Assembly: GCA_020635725.1 (NCBI GenBank)
Contig: JACJZF010000001.1
Span: forward strand, 558,001 to 622,000
Source of the DNA: Flavobacteriales bacterium
GTDB taxonomy: Bacteria > Bacteroidota > Bacteroidia > Flavobacteriales_F > PHOS-HE28
Direction: 5' to 3'
Length of the DNA: 64,000 bases
Shown here: positions 32,852-41,500 of the stretch, one piece after another
How positions within the stretch are numbered: position 1 is the first letter of the stretch
Layout: every line of letters starts with the position of its first letter
Notes under the pieces: model-generated
What the model saw: only the letters and a program-made list of their open reading frames with translations
What the model was told of the DNA's origin: nothing
The model's database searches: none
Made by a program: the position numbers and the translations under genes

Positions 32852-34864
32852 ATGGCACTCGACAGCAAGATCCCTCCTGGACCGATCGACAAGAAGTGGA
32901 CCTACCACAAGGGCCACATGCGCATCGTGGCGCCAGCCAACAAGCGCCGCATCGATGTGATCGTGGTGGGCACGGGCCTGGCCGGTGGGGCCGCCGCCGC
33001 GTCACTCGCGGAGATGGGCTATAATGTGAAGGCCTTCTGCTTCCAGGACAGCGCCCGTCGCGCGCACAGCATCGCGGCGCAAGGCGGCATCAACGCCGCG
33101 AAGAATTACCAGAACGACGGCGACAGCACCTATCGCCTGTTCTATGACACCGTGAAGGGCGGCGACTACCGTGCTCGCGAAGCGAACGTGTATCGCCTGG
33201 CGGAAGTGAGCGCGAACATCATTGACCAGTGCGTGGCGCAAGGCGTGCCCTTCGCTCGCGACTACGGCGGATTGCTCGATAACCGCTCCTTCGGCGGCGT
33301 GCAGGTAAGCCGCACCTTCTATGCGCGTGGACAGACCGGTCAGCAGTTGCTGCTCGGAGCTTACAGTGCATTGATGCGCCAGGTGGGCAAGGGCGCGGTG
33401 CAGATGTTCGACCGCCACGAGATGCTCGATGTGGTGATCGTGGGCGGCAAGGCGCGCGGCATCATCGCCCGCAACCTGATCACCGGCGAGATCGAGCGCC
33501 ATGGCGCGCACGCGGTGCTGCTCTGCACGGGCGGCTACGGCAACGTGTTCTTCCTGAGCACGAACGCCATGGGCAGCAACGTCACCGCCGCATGGAAGGC
33601 GCACAAGCGCGGGGCCTACTTCGGCAACCCGTGCTACACGCAGATCCACCCGACGTGCATCCCGGTGAGCGGCACGCACCAGAGCAAGCTTACACTGATG
33701 TCGGAGTCGTTGCGGAACGACGGCCGTATCTGGGTGCCGAAGAAGTTGGAGGACGCACAGGCGATCCGTGAAGGCAAGAAGAAGGGTCGCGACATCCCGG
33801 AAGCGGACCGCGACTATTACCTGGAGCGGCGCTACCCGGCCTTCGGTAACCTGGTGCCACGCGACGTGGCCAGCCGTGCCGCCAAGGAGCGATGCGATGC
33901 AGGCTTCGGCGTGAACAAGACCGGCGAGGCCGTGTACCTCGACTTCAGCGCGGCCTTCGAACGTTACGGGAAGCAGCAGGCCAACATCCTGAAGCTGGAG
34001 AACCCGGGCAAGGAGAAGATCATCGAGTTGGGCAAGGCCATCGTGAGCGAGAAGTACGGCAACCTCTTCGACATGTACGAGAACATCGTCGGTGAGAACC
34101 CCTACGATAACGCGATGAAGATCTACCCCGCCGTGCACTACACCATGGGCGGCCTGTGGGTCGATTACAACCTGCAGACCACCGTACCAGGCCTCTTCGC
34201 ACTGGGCGAAGCGAACTTCAGCGATCACGGCGCGAATCGTCTTGGTGCATCAGCGCTCATGCAAGGCCTGGCCGATGGCTACTTCGTGATCCCGTACACC
34301 GTAGGCGATTACCTCGCTGATGACATCCGCACCGGACCGATCAAGACCAACACGCCGGAATTTGACGCAGCCGAGAAAGAGGTGACCGATCGCATCAACC
34401 ACTTCCTGAACAACAAAGGCACCAAGCCGGTGGACGACTTCCATCGTCGTCTGGGCAAGGTGATGTGGGACAAGTGCGGCATGGCGCGCAACGCCCAGGG
34501 CTTACAGGAGGCGATCCAGGAGATCCGACAGATCCGCGAGGAGTTCTACCGGGATGTGCGTGTTCCGGGCAAAGCGACCGAGTTCAACCAGGAATTGGAG
34601 AAGGCTGGTCGCGTGGCCGATTTCCTGGAACTCGGCGAACTGATGTGCATCGACGCACTGAACCGCAACGAGAGCTGCGGCGGCCATTTCCGCGAGGAGT
34701 ACCAGGAGATGGAAGGACCACAGCAGGGCGAAGCGAAGCGCGATGATGCCAATTACGCTTACGTCGCCGCGTGGGAGTGGACAGGTGATGCGGGCAAGGC
34801 GAACCTGCACAAGGAGCCGCTGACGTTCGAAGAAGTCAAATTGACCCAACGTTCATACAAGTGA
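32852..34864 (+). CDS. sdhA: Succinate dehydrogenase/fumarate reductase flavoprotein subunit
   Basis: 670 residues. FAD site: V-V-G-T-G-L-A-G-G-A-A-A-A-S, with the covalent flavin histidine in R-A-H-S-I-A-A-Q-G-G-I-N-A. The substrate site has H-P-T-C-I-P and, near the end of the FAD domain, H-Y-T-M-G-G-L-W-V-D and G-A-N-R-L-G-A-S-A-L. The length and the long C-terminal helical domain match Bacteroidota type B enzymes. It oxidises succinate to fumarate in the TCA cycle (or the reverse in anaerobic use). Part of sdhCAB. Confidence 0.97.
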   Translation: MALDSKIPPGPIDKKWTYHKGHMRIVAPANKRRIDVIVVGTGLAGGAAAASLAEMGYNVKAFCFQDSARRAHSIAAQGGINAAKNYQNDGDSTYRLFYDTVKGGDYRAREANVYRLAEVSANIIDQCVAQGVPFARDYGGLLDNRSFGGVQVSRTFYARGQTGQQLLLGAYSALMRQVGKGAVQMFDRHEMLDVVIVGGKARGIIARNLITGEIERHGAHAVLLCTGGYGNVFFLSTNAMGSNVTAAWKAHKRGAYFGNPCYTQIHPTCIPVSGTHQSKLTLMSESLRNDGRIWVPKKLEDAQAIREGKKKGRDIPEADRDYYLERRYPAFGNLVPRDVASRAAKERCDAGFGVNKTGEAVYLDFSAAFERYGKQQANILKLENPGKEKIIELGKAIVSEKYGNLFDMYENIVGENPYDNAMKIYPAVHYTMGGLWVDYNLQTTVPGLFALGEANFSDHGANRLGASALMQGLADGYFVIPYTVGDYLADDIRTGPIKTNTPEFDAAEKEVTDRINHFLNNKGTKPVDDFHRRLGKVMWDKCGMARNAQGLQEAIQEIRQIREEFYRDVRVPGKATEFNQELEKAGRVADFLELGELMCIDALNRNESCGGHFREEYQEMEGPQQGEAKRDDANYAYVAAWEWTGDAGKANLHKEPLTFEEVKLTQRSYK

Positions 34865-34873
34865 TCCCGTAGC

Positions 34874-34892
34874 GTCGACCCACTGGGTCGAC
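34874..34892. repeat. Perfect palindrome in the sdhA-sdhB gap
   Basis: GTCGACCC-ACT-GGGTCGAC: 8-bp stem, 3-base loop, in the 45-base gap between sdhA and sdhB. Not followed by a T-run; perhaps an mRNA stability or processing element, or a REP-like repeat. Confidence 0.8.
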
Positions 34893-34909
34893 CCACAACA
34901 GCAAGGCAC

Positions 34910-35668
34910 ATGGGCAACATGAAGCTGACATTGAAGGTTTGGCGCCAGAACGGTCCGAACGACAAAGGCAAGATCGTGGACTATCCCGTGAACGATGTGT
35001 CCGAGGACATGTCCTTCCTGGAGATGCTCGACGTGCTGAACGACGAGCTGGTGCGCAAGGGGGAGGAACCCATCGCGTTCGACCACGATTGTCGCGAAGG
35101 CATCTGCGGCATGTGCAGCCTCTTCATCAACGGCGAAGCGCACGGTCCGGGCCGCGGCATCACCACCTGCCAGCTGCACATGCGCAAGTTCAAGGACGGT
35201 GATACGATCCACGTGGAGCCTTGGCGCAGCGCGGCCTTCCCTGTGATCAAGGACCTCGCGACGAACCGCGGTGCATTCGACCGCATTCAAGCGGCTGGCG
35301 GCTTCGTGAGCGTGAACACCAGCGGCAACCTCGTCGATGGTAACGCGCTCCCCATCCCTAAGCCGGATGCCGACAAGGCCTTCGACGCCGCCACCTGCAT
35401 CGGCTGCGGAGCGTGCGTGGCCACCTGCCCCAACGGCAGCGCCATGCTCTTTACCGCCGCCAAGGTCTCGCAGCTCTCACTGCTGCCCCAAGGCCAAGTG
35501 GAACGCAAGCAGCGCGCATTGGCCATGGTGGAGCAGATGGATAAGGAGGGCTTCGGCAACTGCAGCAACACCGGCGCCTGCGAGATCGAATGTCCGAAGG
35601 GGATCAGCCTGGAGCACATCGCGCGACTGAACCGCGAGTACTTGGCGGCGACGGTGACGAAGGAGTGA
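34910..35668 (+). CDS. sdhB: Succinate dehydrogenase iron-sulfur subunit
   Basis: 252 residues. Three clusters are visible: 2Fe-2S (D-C-R-E-G-I-C-G-M-C and a later T-T-C-Q), 4Fe-4S (C-I-G-C-G-A-C-V-A-T-C-P) and 3Fe-4S (C-S-N-T-G-A-C, then I-E-C-P-K-G-I). It carries electrons from the flavin to the membrane anchor. The start could be 34910 (M-G-N-M-K-L) or 34919 (M-K-L-T-L-K). Last gene of the operon. Confidence 0.96.
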   Translation: MGNMKLTLKVWRQNGPNDKGKIVDYPVNDVSEDMSFLEMLDVLNDELVRKGEEPIAFDHDCREGICGMCSLFINGEAHGPGRGITTCQLHMRKFKDGDTIHVEPWRSAAFPVIKDLATNRGAFDRIQAAGGFVSVNTSGNLVDGNALPIPKPDADKAFDAATCIGCGACVATCPNGSAMLFTAAKVSQLSLLPQGQVERKQRALAMVEQMDKEGFGNCSNTGACEIECPKGISLEHIARLNREYLAATVTKE

Positions 35669-35813
35669 CGAAGACAGCCTGAAGCGCCCCCTTGCATCCT
35701 TTGCCCCCATCTTCTTGATGCGGCTAGTGGATTGTGAGGCGGTTGATCGACGCTGGACCCACACGGGTGGCGTGGCTATGTTTCGCGCCAGTTTGCCGAT
35801 ATTGCAATAGATA

Positions 35814-36653
35814 GTGAGCGCACACACCTTCAAGCACCTGTTCCACCCGACCGACCTGAGCGGCTCGAGCCACACGGCGTTCGTGCATGCCCTCAAACTC
35901 GCTCTGTCCTGGCGTGCATCGCTCACCTTGCTTCATACGGGCCATCGAGAAGAGGGTATGTCGGAAATGCCTCAGGTCCGGCACACCCTGAAGCGTTGGG
36001 GTGTGCTCCAGGATGAAATGGATGAAGCGGAATTCGAGCGACTGGGCTTCGGAATACGGAAGGTGGTGGCGAAGGGAACGGATCCCTTGGAGGCTTGTAC
36101 GAATTATCTGCAGGAGCACCCGACCGATCTTCTGGTCCTCGCCACACATCAGGAGTCGAGCGGTTTCAACCCACTGCGGCGCAAGGTTGCCACTCCCCTT
36201 GCCCGGTCCGTGGGGCAGGCAGCGTTGTTCCTGCCGCATCACTTGCCAGGTTTCGTTGATCCGGGCAGCGGCCAGGTCATACTGGACCGGATCCTCATTC
36301 CGGTGACCAGTGATCCCGATCCCATGGTATCCATACGCGCAGCGAACATGGTGACCGAAGGGCTCGGACTGACAAGTGTTGATTGCACCCTGCTTCACGT
36401 TGGCTCAAAGGCGTCGTTCCCTGATCCTCTGCCTCCGGAGTCCAAGACTTGCCGATGGGAGCATGTGCACCGGCAGGGAGATATCGTTGACACCATCGTA
36501 GCTGTACATGACGAGATCAGCGCTGACCTGGTCATCATGGCCAGTGAAGGCCACGACGGATTCCTTGATGTGCTGCGGGGCAGTACCACGGAGCGTGTGC
36601 TCGAGAAGATCAAATGTCCGTTGCTCGCCATTAGAGCTAGACCGCATCCCTGA
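35814..36653 (+). CDS. Universal stress protein with two UspA domains
   Basis: 279 residues from a GTG start. Two Usp domains are arranged in tandem: the first begins K-H-L-F-H-P-T-D-L-S, the second begins R-I-L-I-P-V-T-S-D-P and ends V-I-M-A-S-E-G-H-D-G-F-L-D-V-L-R-G-S-T-T-E-R-V-L, the usual ATP-binding G-S-x-T-E-R-V region. The first domain has lost the clear G-2x-G-9x-G-S/T nucleotide motif. Such proteins are induced by starvation or stress. A TATGTTTC box lies 29 bases upstream. The aminotransferase follows after 13 bases. Confidence 0.88.
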   Translation: MSAHTFKHLFHPTDLSGSSHTAFVHALKLALSWRASLTLLHTGHREEGMSEMPQVRHTLKRWGVLQDEMDEAEFERLGFGIRKVVAKGTDPLEACTNYLQEHPTDLLVLATHQESSGFNPLRRKVATPLARSVGQAALFLPHHLPGFVDPGSGQVILDRILIPVTSDPDPMVSIRAANMVTEGLGLTSVDCTLLHVGSKASFPDPLPPESKTCRWEHVHRQGDIVDTIVAVHDEISADLVIMASEGHDGFLDVLRGSTTERVLEKIKCPLLAIRARPHP

Positions 36654-36666
36654 AGTACGCGCGCGA

Positions 36667-37809
36667 ATGGCGCTCACAAGTAAACTCCCCCACGTCGGCA
36701 CCACCATCTTCACGGTGATGAGCAAGCTCGCCTCCGAGTGTGGTGCCATCAATCTCAGTCAAGGCTTCCCGGATTTCCCGGTTGATGAGAAGTTGATCGC
36801 GCTGGTGGACAAGGCCATGCGCGCAGGGCACAACCAGTACGCGCCCATGCCCGGTCTGCCCGCGCTTCGCGAAGCGATCACCGCCAAGGTGCAGCGGCTC
36901 TATGGCTTCCAATACGACACCGATGCCGAGGTGACCGTGACCGCTGGTGGCACGCAAGCCATCTTCACTGCCATTGGCGCGGTGGTGCATCCGGGTGATG
37001 AGGTGATCATCGTCGATCCCGCCTACGATTGCTATTCACCCACGGTGGAGCTCTTCGGTGGCAAGCCTCTGCATGTGCGCTTGGGCGATGACATGAAGTT
37101 CGATGCCGATGCGGTACAAGCGGCGATCACCCCGCGCACGCGCATGCTGATGATCAACACGCCGCATAACCCGGCGGGGACGATCCTGCGTGATGCCGAT
37201 ATGAAGCGCATCGCCGATATGCTGCGTGGCACGGACATCCTACTCCTGAGCGATGAGGTGTACGAGCATCTGGTCTTCGACGGTGAGCCGCATGCTTCCG
37301 CGATCAATTACCCGGAGCTGCGCGAACGGGCCTTCGTGATCTTCAGCTTCGGCAAGGTCTTTCACGCAACGGGCTGGAAGATGGGCTATGCGCTCGCACC
37401 GAAGCAGCTGATGGCCGAGTTCCGGAAGGTGCACCAGTTCAACGTCTTCAGTGTGAACACGCCGATGCAGGTCGCCCTCGCCGAATACATGCGGGATCCG
37501 GCCAACTACCTGAAGGTGCCGGCATTCTATCAGGCCAAGCGCGATCGCTTCGCGGCAGGCATGAAGAAATCGCGATTCAAGTTGCTGCCCTGCGAGGGCT
37601 CCTATTTTCAGACCGCGGACTACAGTGCCATCAGCGACGAGAACGACCTGGACTTCGCGCAACGCGTGACGCGGGAGTTCGGCGTAGCGACCATCCCACT
37701 CTCACCCTTCTACAAGGAGCCGCCGAGTGGTCAACACTTGCTGCGCTTCTGCTTCGCCAAGCAGGACGCTACCTTGGATGCCGCGATCGAGAAACTATGC
37801 CGGATCTGA
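36667..37809 (+). CDS. Methionine aminotransferase (YbdL-like class I/II)
   Basis: 380 residues from the ATG at 36667 (M-A-L-T-S-K-L-P); the earlier opening at 36508 lies inside the Usp gene. It has I-N-L-S-Q-G-F-P-D-F, N-Q-Y-A-P-M-P-G-L-P-A-L-R, N-T-P-H-N-P-A-G-T, and the PLP lysine in F-S-F-G-K-V-F-H-A-T-G-W-K-M-G-Y, as in E. coli YbdL and kynurenine/glutamine transaminases. It transfers the amino group between methionine (or glutamine, aromatic residues) and a keto acid. It overlaps the omega-amidase gene by 13 bases, fitting the glutamine transaminase-omega-amidase pathway. Confidence 0.9.
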   Translation: MALTSKLPHVGTTIFTVMSKLASECGAINLSQGFPDFPVDEKLIALVDKAMRAGHNQYAPMPGLPALREAITAKVQRLYGFQYDTDAEVTVTAGGTQAIFTAIGAVVHPGDEVIIVDPAYDCYSPTVELFGGKPLHVRLGDDMKFDADAVQAAITPRTRMLMINTPHNPAGTILRDADMKRIADMLRGTDILLLSDEVYEHLVFDGEPHASAINYPELRERAFVIFSFGKVFHATGWKMGYALAPKQLMAEFRKVHQFNVFSVNTPMQVALAEYMRDPANYLKVPAFYQAKRDRFAAGMKKSRFKLLPCEGSYFQTADYSAISDENDLDFAQRVTREFGVATIPLSPFYKEPPSGQHLLRFCFAKQDATLDAAIEKLCRI

Positions 37810-38576
37810 GAGCGACCCTTGTCCAGAGCATGCTCCATTGGGAGGATGCCGATGCGAACCGTGCGATGTTCGGAGACATGCTCTCCAGCTTGAAAGGCAC
37901 GACCGACCTCATCGTCCTGCCCGAGATGTTCACCACTGGATTCAGCATGCGCAGCAGCGAGCTGGCCGAGGAAATGAACGGTGCCACGGTCGCATGGATG
38001 AAGGAGCAGGCGCGGGTATTGGATGCTGCGCTCTACGGCAGTGTGATCATCACCGAAGATGGAAGGTGTTTCAACCGCGGACTCTTCGTGAAGCCGGATG
38101 GCGCTGTTACCGTTTACGACAAGCGGCACCTCTTCCGCTTCGCGAACGAGACCGACCACTACAGCGCTGGCCGCGAACGGGTGGTGGTGGAGTGGCGGGG
38201 CTGGCGGATGCTTTTGCAGATCTGTTTCGACCTGCGCTTCCCTGTCTTCGCGCGCAACCGCGGCGATTACGATGCGATCCTCTACGTGGCGAATTGGCCG
38301 GAGGCTCGGCGCTTCCCGTGGAGTCAGCTGCTCGTCGCGCGGGCGATCGAGAACCAATGCTATGTGGCTGGCGTGAACCGCGTGGGCATGGACGGCAAGG
38401 GCATCCATTACAGCGGGGACAGTGCGGTGATCGACCCGCGTGGAGCGACGATCGCGAGCGTTGAAGCCGCCCACGAGGGCATGGCCACGGTCGGCCTGGA
38501 ATGGGATGCGCTGGAGGACTTCCGGGCGAAGTTCCCGGTGGCGATGGAAGCCGATGACTTCGAGCTGAGGAGCTAG
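37797..38576 (+). CDS. Omega-amidase / nitrilase-family hydrolase (YafV-like)
   Basis: 259 residues. The nitrilase triad is clear: Glu in V-L-P-E-M-F-T-T-G-F, Lys in Y-D-K-R-H-L-F and Cys in Q-I-C-F-D-L-R-F-P. The N-terminus and length match YafV/omega-amidase, which hydrolyses alpha-ketoglutaramate or alpha-ketosuccinamate to the keto acid plus ammonia. Together with the aminotransferase it would close a methionine-salvage or nitrogen-recycling loop. Its stop overlaps the stop of the convergent adhesin gene by 4 bases. Confidence 0.9.
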   Translation: MPDLRATLVQSMLHWEDADANRAMFGDMLSSLKGTTDLIVLPEMFTTGFSMRSSELAEEMNGATVAWMKEQARVLDAALYGSVIITEDGRCFNRGLFVKPDGAVTVYDKRHLFRFANETDHYSAGRERVVVEWRGWRMLLQICFDLRFPVFARNRGDYDAILYVANWPEARRFPWSQLLVARAIENQCYVAGVNRVGMDGKGIHYSGDSAVIDPRGATIASVEAAHEGMATVGLEWDALEDFRAKFPVAMEADDFELRS

Positions 38577-41500
38577 CGGAGCACCTGGATGTGGCCCATC
38601 TGCGTCTGTTCCACGCCTAGCGTGCCATCCTGGTCCGTGTAGAACTTGTACTCGATGCGCCACACATACATGTCGTTCTTCACCGGCTCGCCGCGATAGG
38701 TTCCGTCCCATCCCATGCTCATGTCGTCCGTCTCGTAAAGCAATTCGCCCCAGCGGTCGTGCACCACCATGTGCAGCTGGGCGATGCTCTTGCCTATCGG
38801 GATGAAGACGTCGTTCACCCCATCGCCGTTGGGCGTGAAGGTGTTCGGGATGAAGATGGTTGCCGGGCAGTATTCGATCACCCGCGCCGAATCCAAGGTG
38901 GAGCAATCGTACGTGTTGGTCATGTGCACATAATACCAGCCATAGGCACTGGCCATGATCACGCGCGTGGTCTCTCCGCTGCTCCAGCTGTGGGTCGATC
39001 CCGCGTTGCCGGCATCGATGACCACATAGTGCGGATCATCATCGAGGCAGGTGTGGAACTCGTTCGCGGCCATGCGCGCTGGTGAGGGGTTGAAGTGGAC
39101 GGTGATTGCATCGCCACCCTGGCAATAGCCGTTGTCCACGGTCACCGCGTACGTGCCGGCCGAAGCGATGCCCACAGTGCGCGTATGTGCGCCGTTGGTC
39201 CACTGGTAGGATGAACCGGGGTTGCCGGCATCGAGCGTGAGCACCTGGCCTTCGCAGAGCACGGTGTCGGCGCCAAGGTGTACGACAGGTGGCGCCACGA
39301 GCTGCACGGCAGCATCGAAGGTGCCGCTGCAGCCGAGCGCATTGGTCACTACTACGCTGTACGTGCCTGAGGCCGTGGCCGCGATGGTCTGTGATTGCGC
39401 GCCCGTGCTCCATTGGTAGGAGCAGCCTGGGTTGCCAGCGTCCAGGACAGGCGGATCATCTTGGCAGATGGTCACGTCCTGCAGGGCATCCACAGGGCCG
39501 GGTACCACGGTGAGGGTGATGGCATCGCTCGCGGTGCAGGAGCCGTTGCTCACGGTCACCTCGTATATGCCGTTGCTGTTCGACGTGATGGTTTGCCCTT
39601 GCGCGCCGGTGCTCCAGGTATAGGTGGCTCCTGCGTTCCCCGCATCGAACGTCACGCTCTCTCCCTGGCAGATGCTCGTGTCGTTCCCGAGGCTCACGGA
39701 CAGCAAGGGCGCCAAGGTGACCACGGCATCGTATGTCGTGCTGCAACCCGCGGAGGTGGTCACCGTAACGCTGTAGGTGCCGCTGCTCGTTGGCGTGATG
39801 CTCTGCGTCTGCTGCCCCGAGCTCCACTGGTAGGTGCTGCCGGGGTTCCCGGCGTTCAGGACTGGCGGCGAGCTGATGCACGCGGCCACATCCTGCAACG
39901 CATCCAATGGCATCGGGTTGAAGGTGATGGAAACCGCATCCGACGCGCTGCAGTTGTTGGCGTTGGTCACCGTGACGCTGTACGTGCCGCTCGTGCTCAC
40001 GCTGATGGAGGGCGTTTGCGCATTCGTGCTCCACAGGTAGGAGGCGCCCGCATTCCCTGCGTTCAGTGTCTGCGCCGCGGTGCCGCATACGGCGAGGTCT
40101 GCTCCGAGGTCGACCACCGGCAGCGCGTGCAAGGTGACGTTGAAGGTGCTGATGGCCTCGCATCCGTTCGCGTCGGTGATCGTGACGGTGTGCGGCCCGC
40201 TCTGCGAGGGGGTGATCGCCGGTGTGGATTGCCCGGTGCTCCAGCTGTAGCTCACCCCGGTGACCGGTGCCGTGAGCGTGGGCGGGGTGTTCGCGCAGGC
40301 ACTGACGTTCTGCGATGCCGGGACATTGGTGTATGCGCGGGTGATGGTCACCTGATCGCTCACCGAGCATCCGGCGGCGTCCGTGATGGTGATGGTGTAG
40401 GTGGCCGTCGCATCCACGAGGATCGAAGGCGATTGGATGCTGGCCGAGTTCAGGTTGGCCGCTGGCGACCAGGCATAGCTCGGGTTCGGGATGTTGTGCT
40501 GCACATGCAGTTGATGACCGATGGTGGAGCACACCGTCACATCGCTGCCGGCGTCGATCGTATATCCGGTATTCGCCGTGACCGTGATGCTCTGGGACAA
40601 GGAGCAGCCCGATGCAGGATGCGTGACCGTGCAGGTGTAGGTGGTGGTCTGGGCAGGCGTCGCGGTGGGGTTCGCTATCGATGTGCTGCTCAGGCCAGCG
40701 CCGGTCCAGGCATAGGTGAGCCCGCTGCCGCCGCTCACACTGGCGCTGAGCTGCGTGCTCTGTCCCTGGCACAGGGTGGTCTGCGTAGCGCTGACGTTCA
40801 ATCCGAAGAGCTGGCCAACCGTGATCGTTACGGAGCCTGTTGCGGAACAGCCGCTGCTGTTCGTGGCGCTGACGGTGTAGGTCGTGGTCTGCGTTGGGGT
40901 GGCAATGGGGTCGGCGATGCTCGTGCTGCTCAAGGTGCCGTTGTTCGGCGACCACGTGTACTGTATGCCCGTGCCTGAGCTGGGCGTGGCCACGAGCGGT
41001 GAGCCGGTCGATGAGCACAAGGTGAAGTCATCGGTGACGTCGAGCGAGAAGGCCGGTGCGACATTCACGTACACGGAATCGGTGTAGACGCATCCGGCTG
41101 TGGGATCCGTAGCCGCCAGCTTGTACCAGCCGCTAGCGGTGGGCGTGGCCGTGGGCGAATGCACCGTGTTGCTGCTTAAGGTGGCGGGCTGTGACCAGGC
41201 ATAGCTCGCGAAGGCATTGTCGTAGCGCGCGAGGAGGAAGTCGTCGATGGCCCAGTTGTCATGCCCGCTTCCCTGGTTGGCGAGCTGCCGGATGCGGAAC
41301 ATGGCATTGGTGGCCTGCGCTCCTGCAGGCAGAGCAATGTCCACCGCGGTGAATCCGGGGTACGCGCTCTCATCGAAGGTGCTGATACCCGTCCAGTTGA
41401 GACCGTTGTTCACCGAGTACTCGAGCACGATGTCATCTCCGGGTTCGTTGTCATCGCATCCATCGCCCGGACCGGCGATCTTCAGACGGAAACGGATGAA

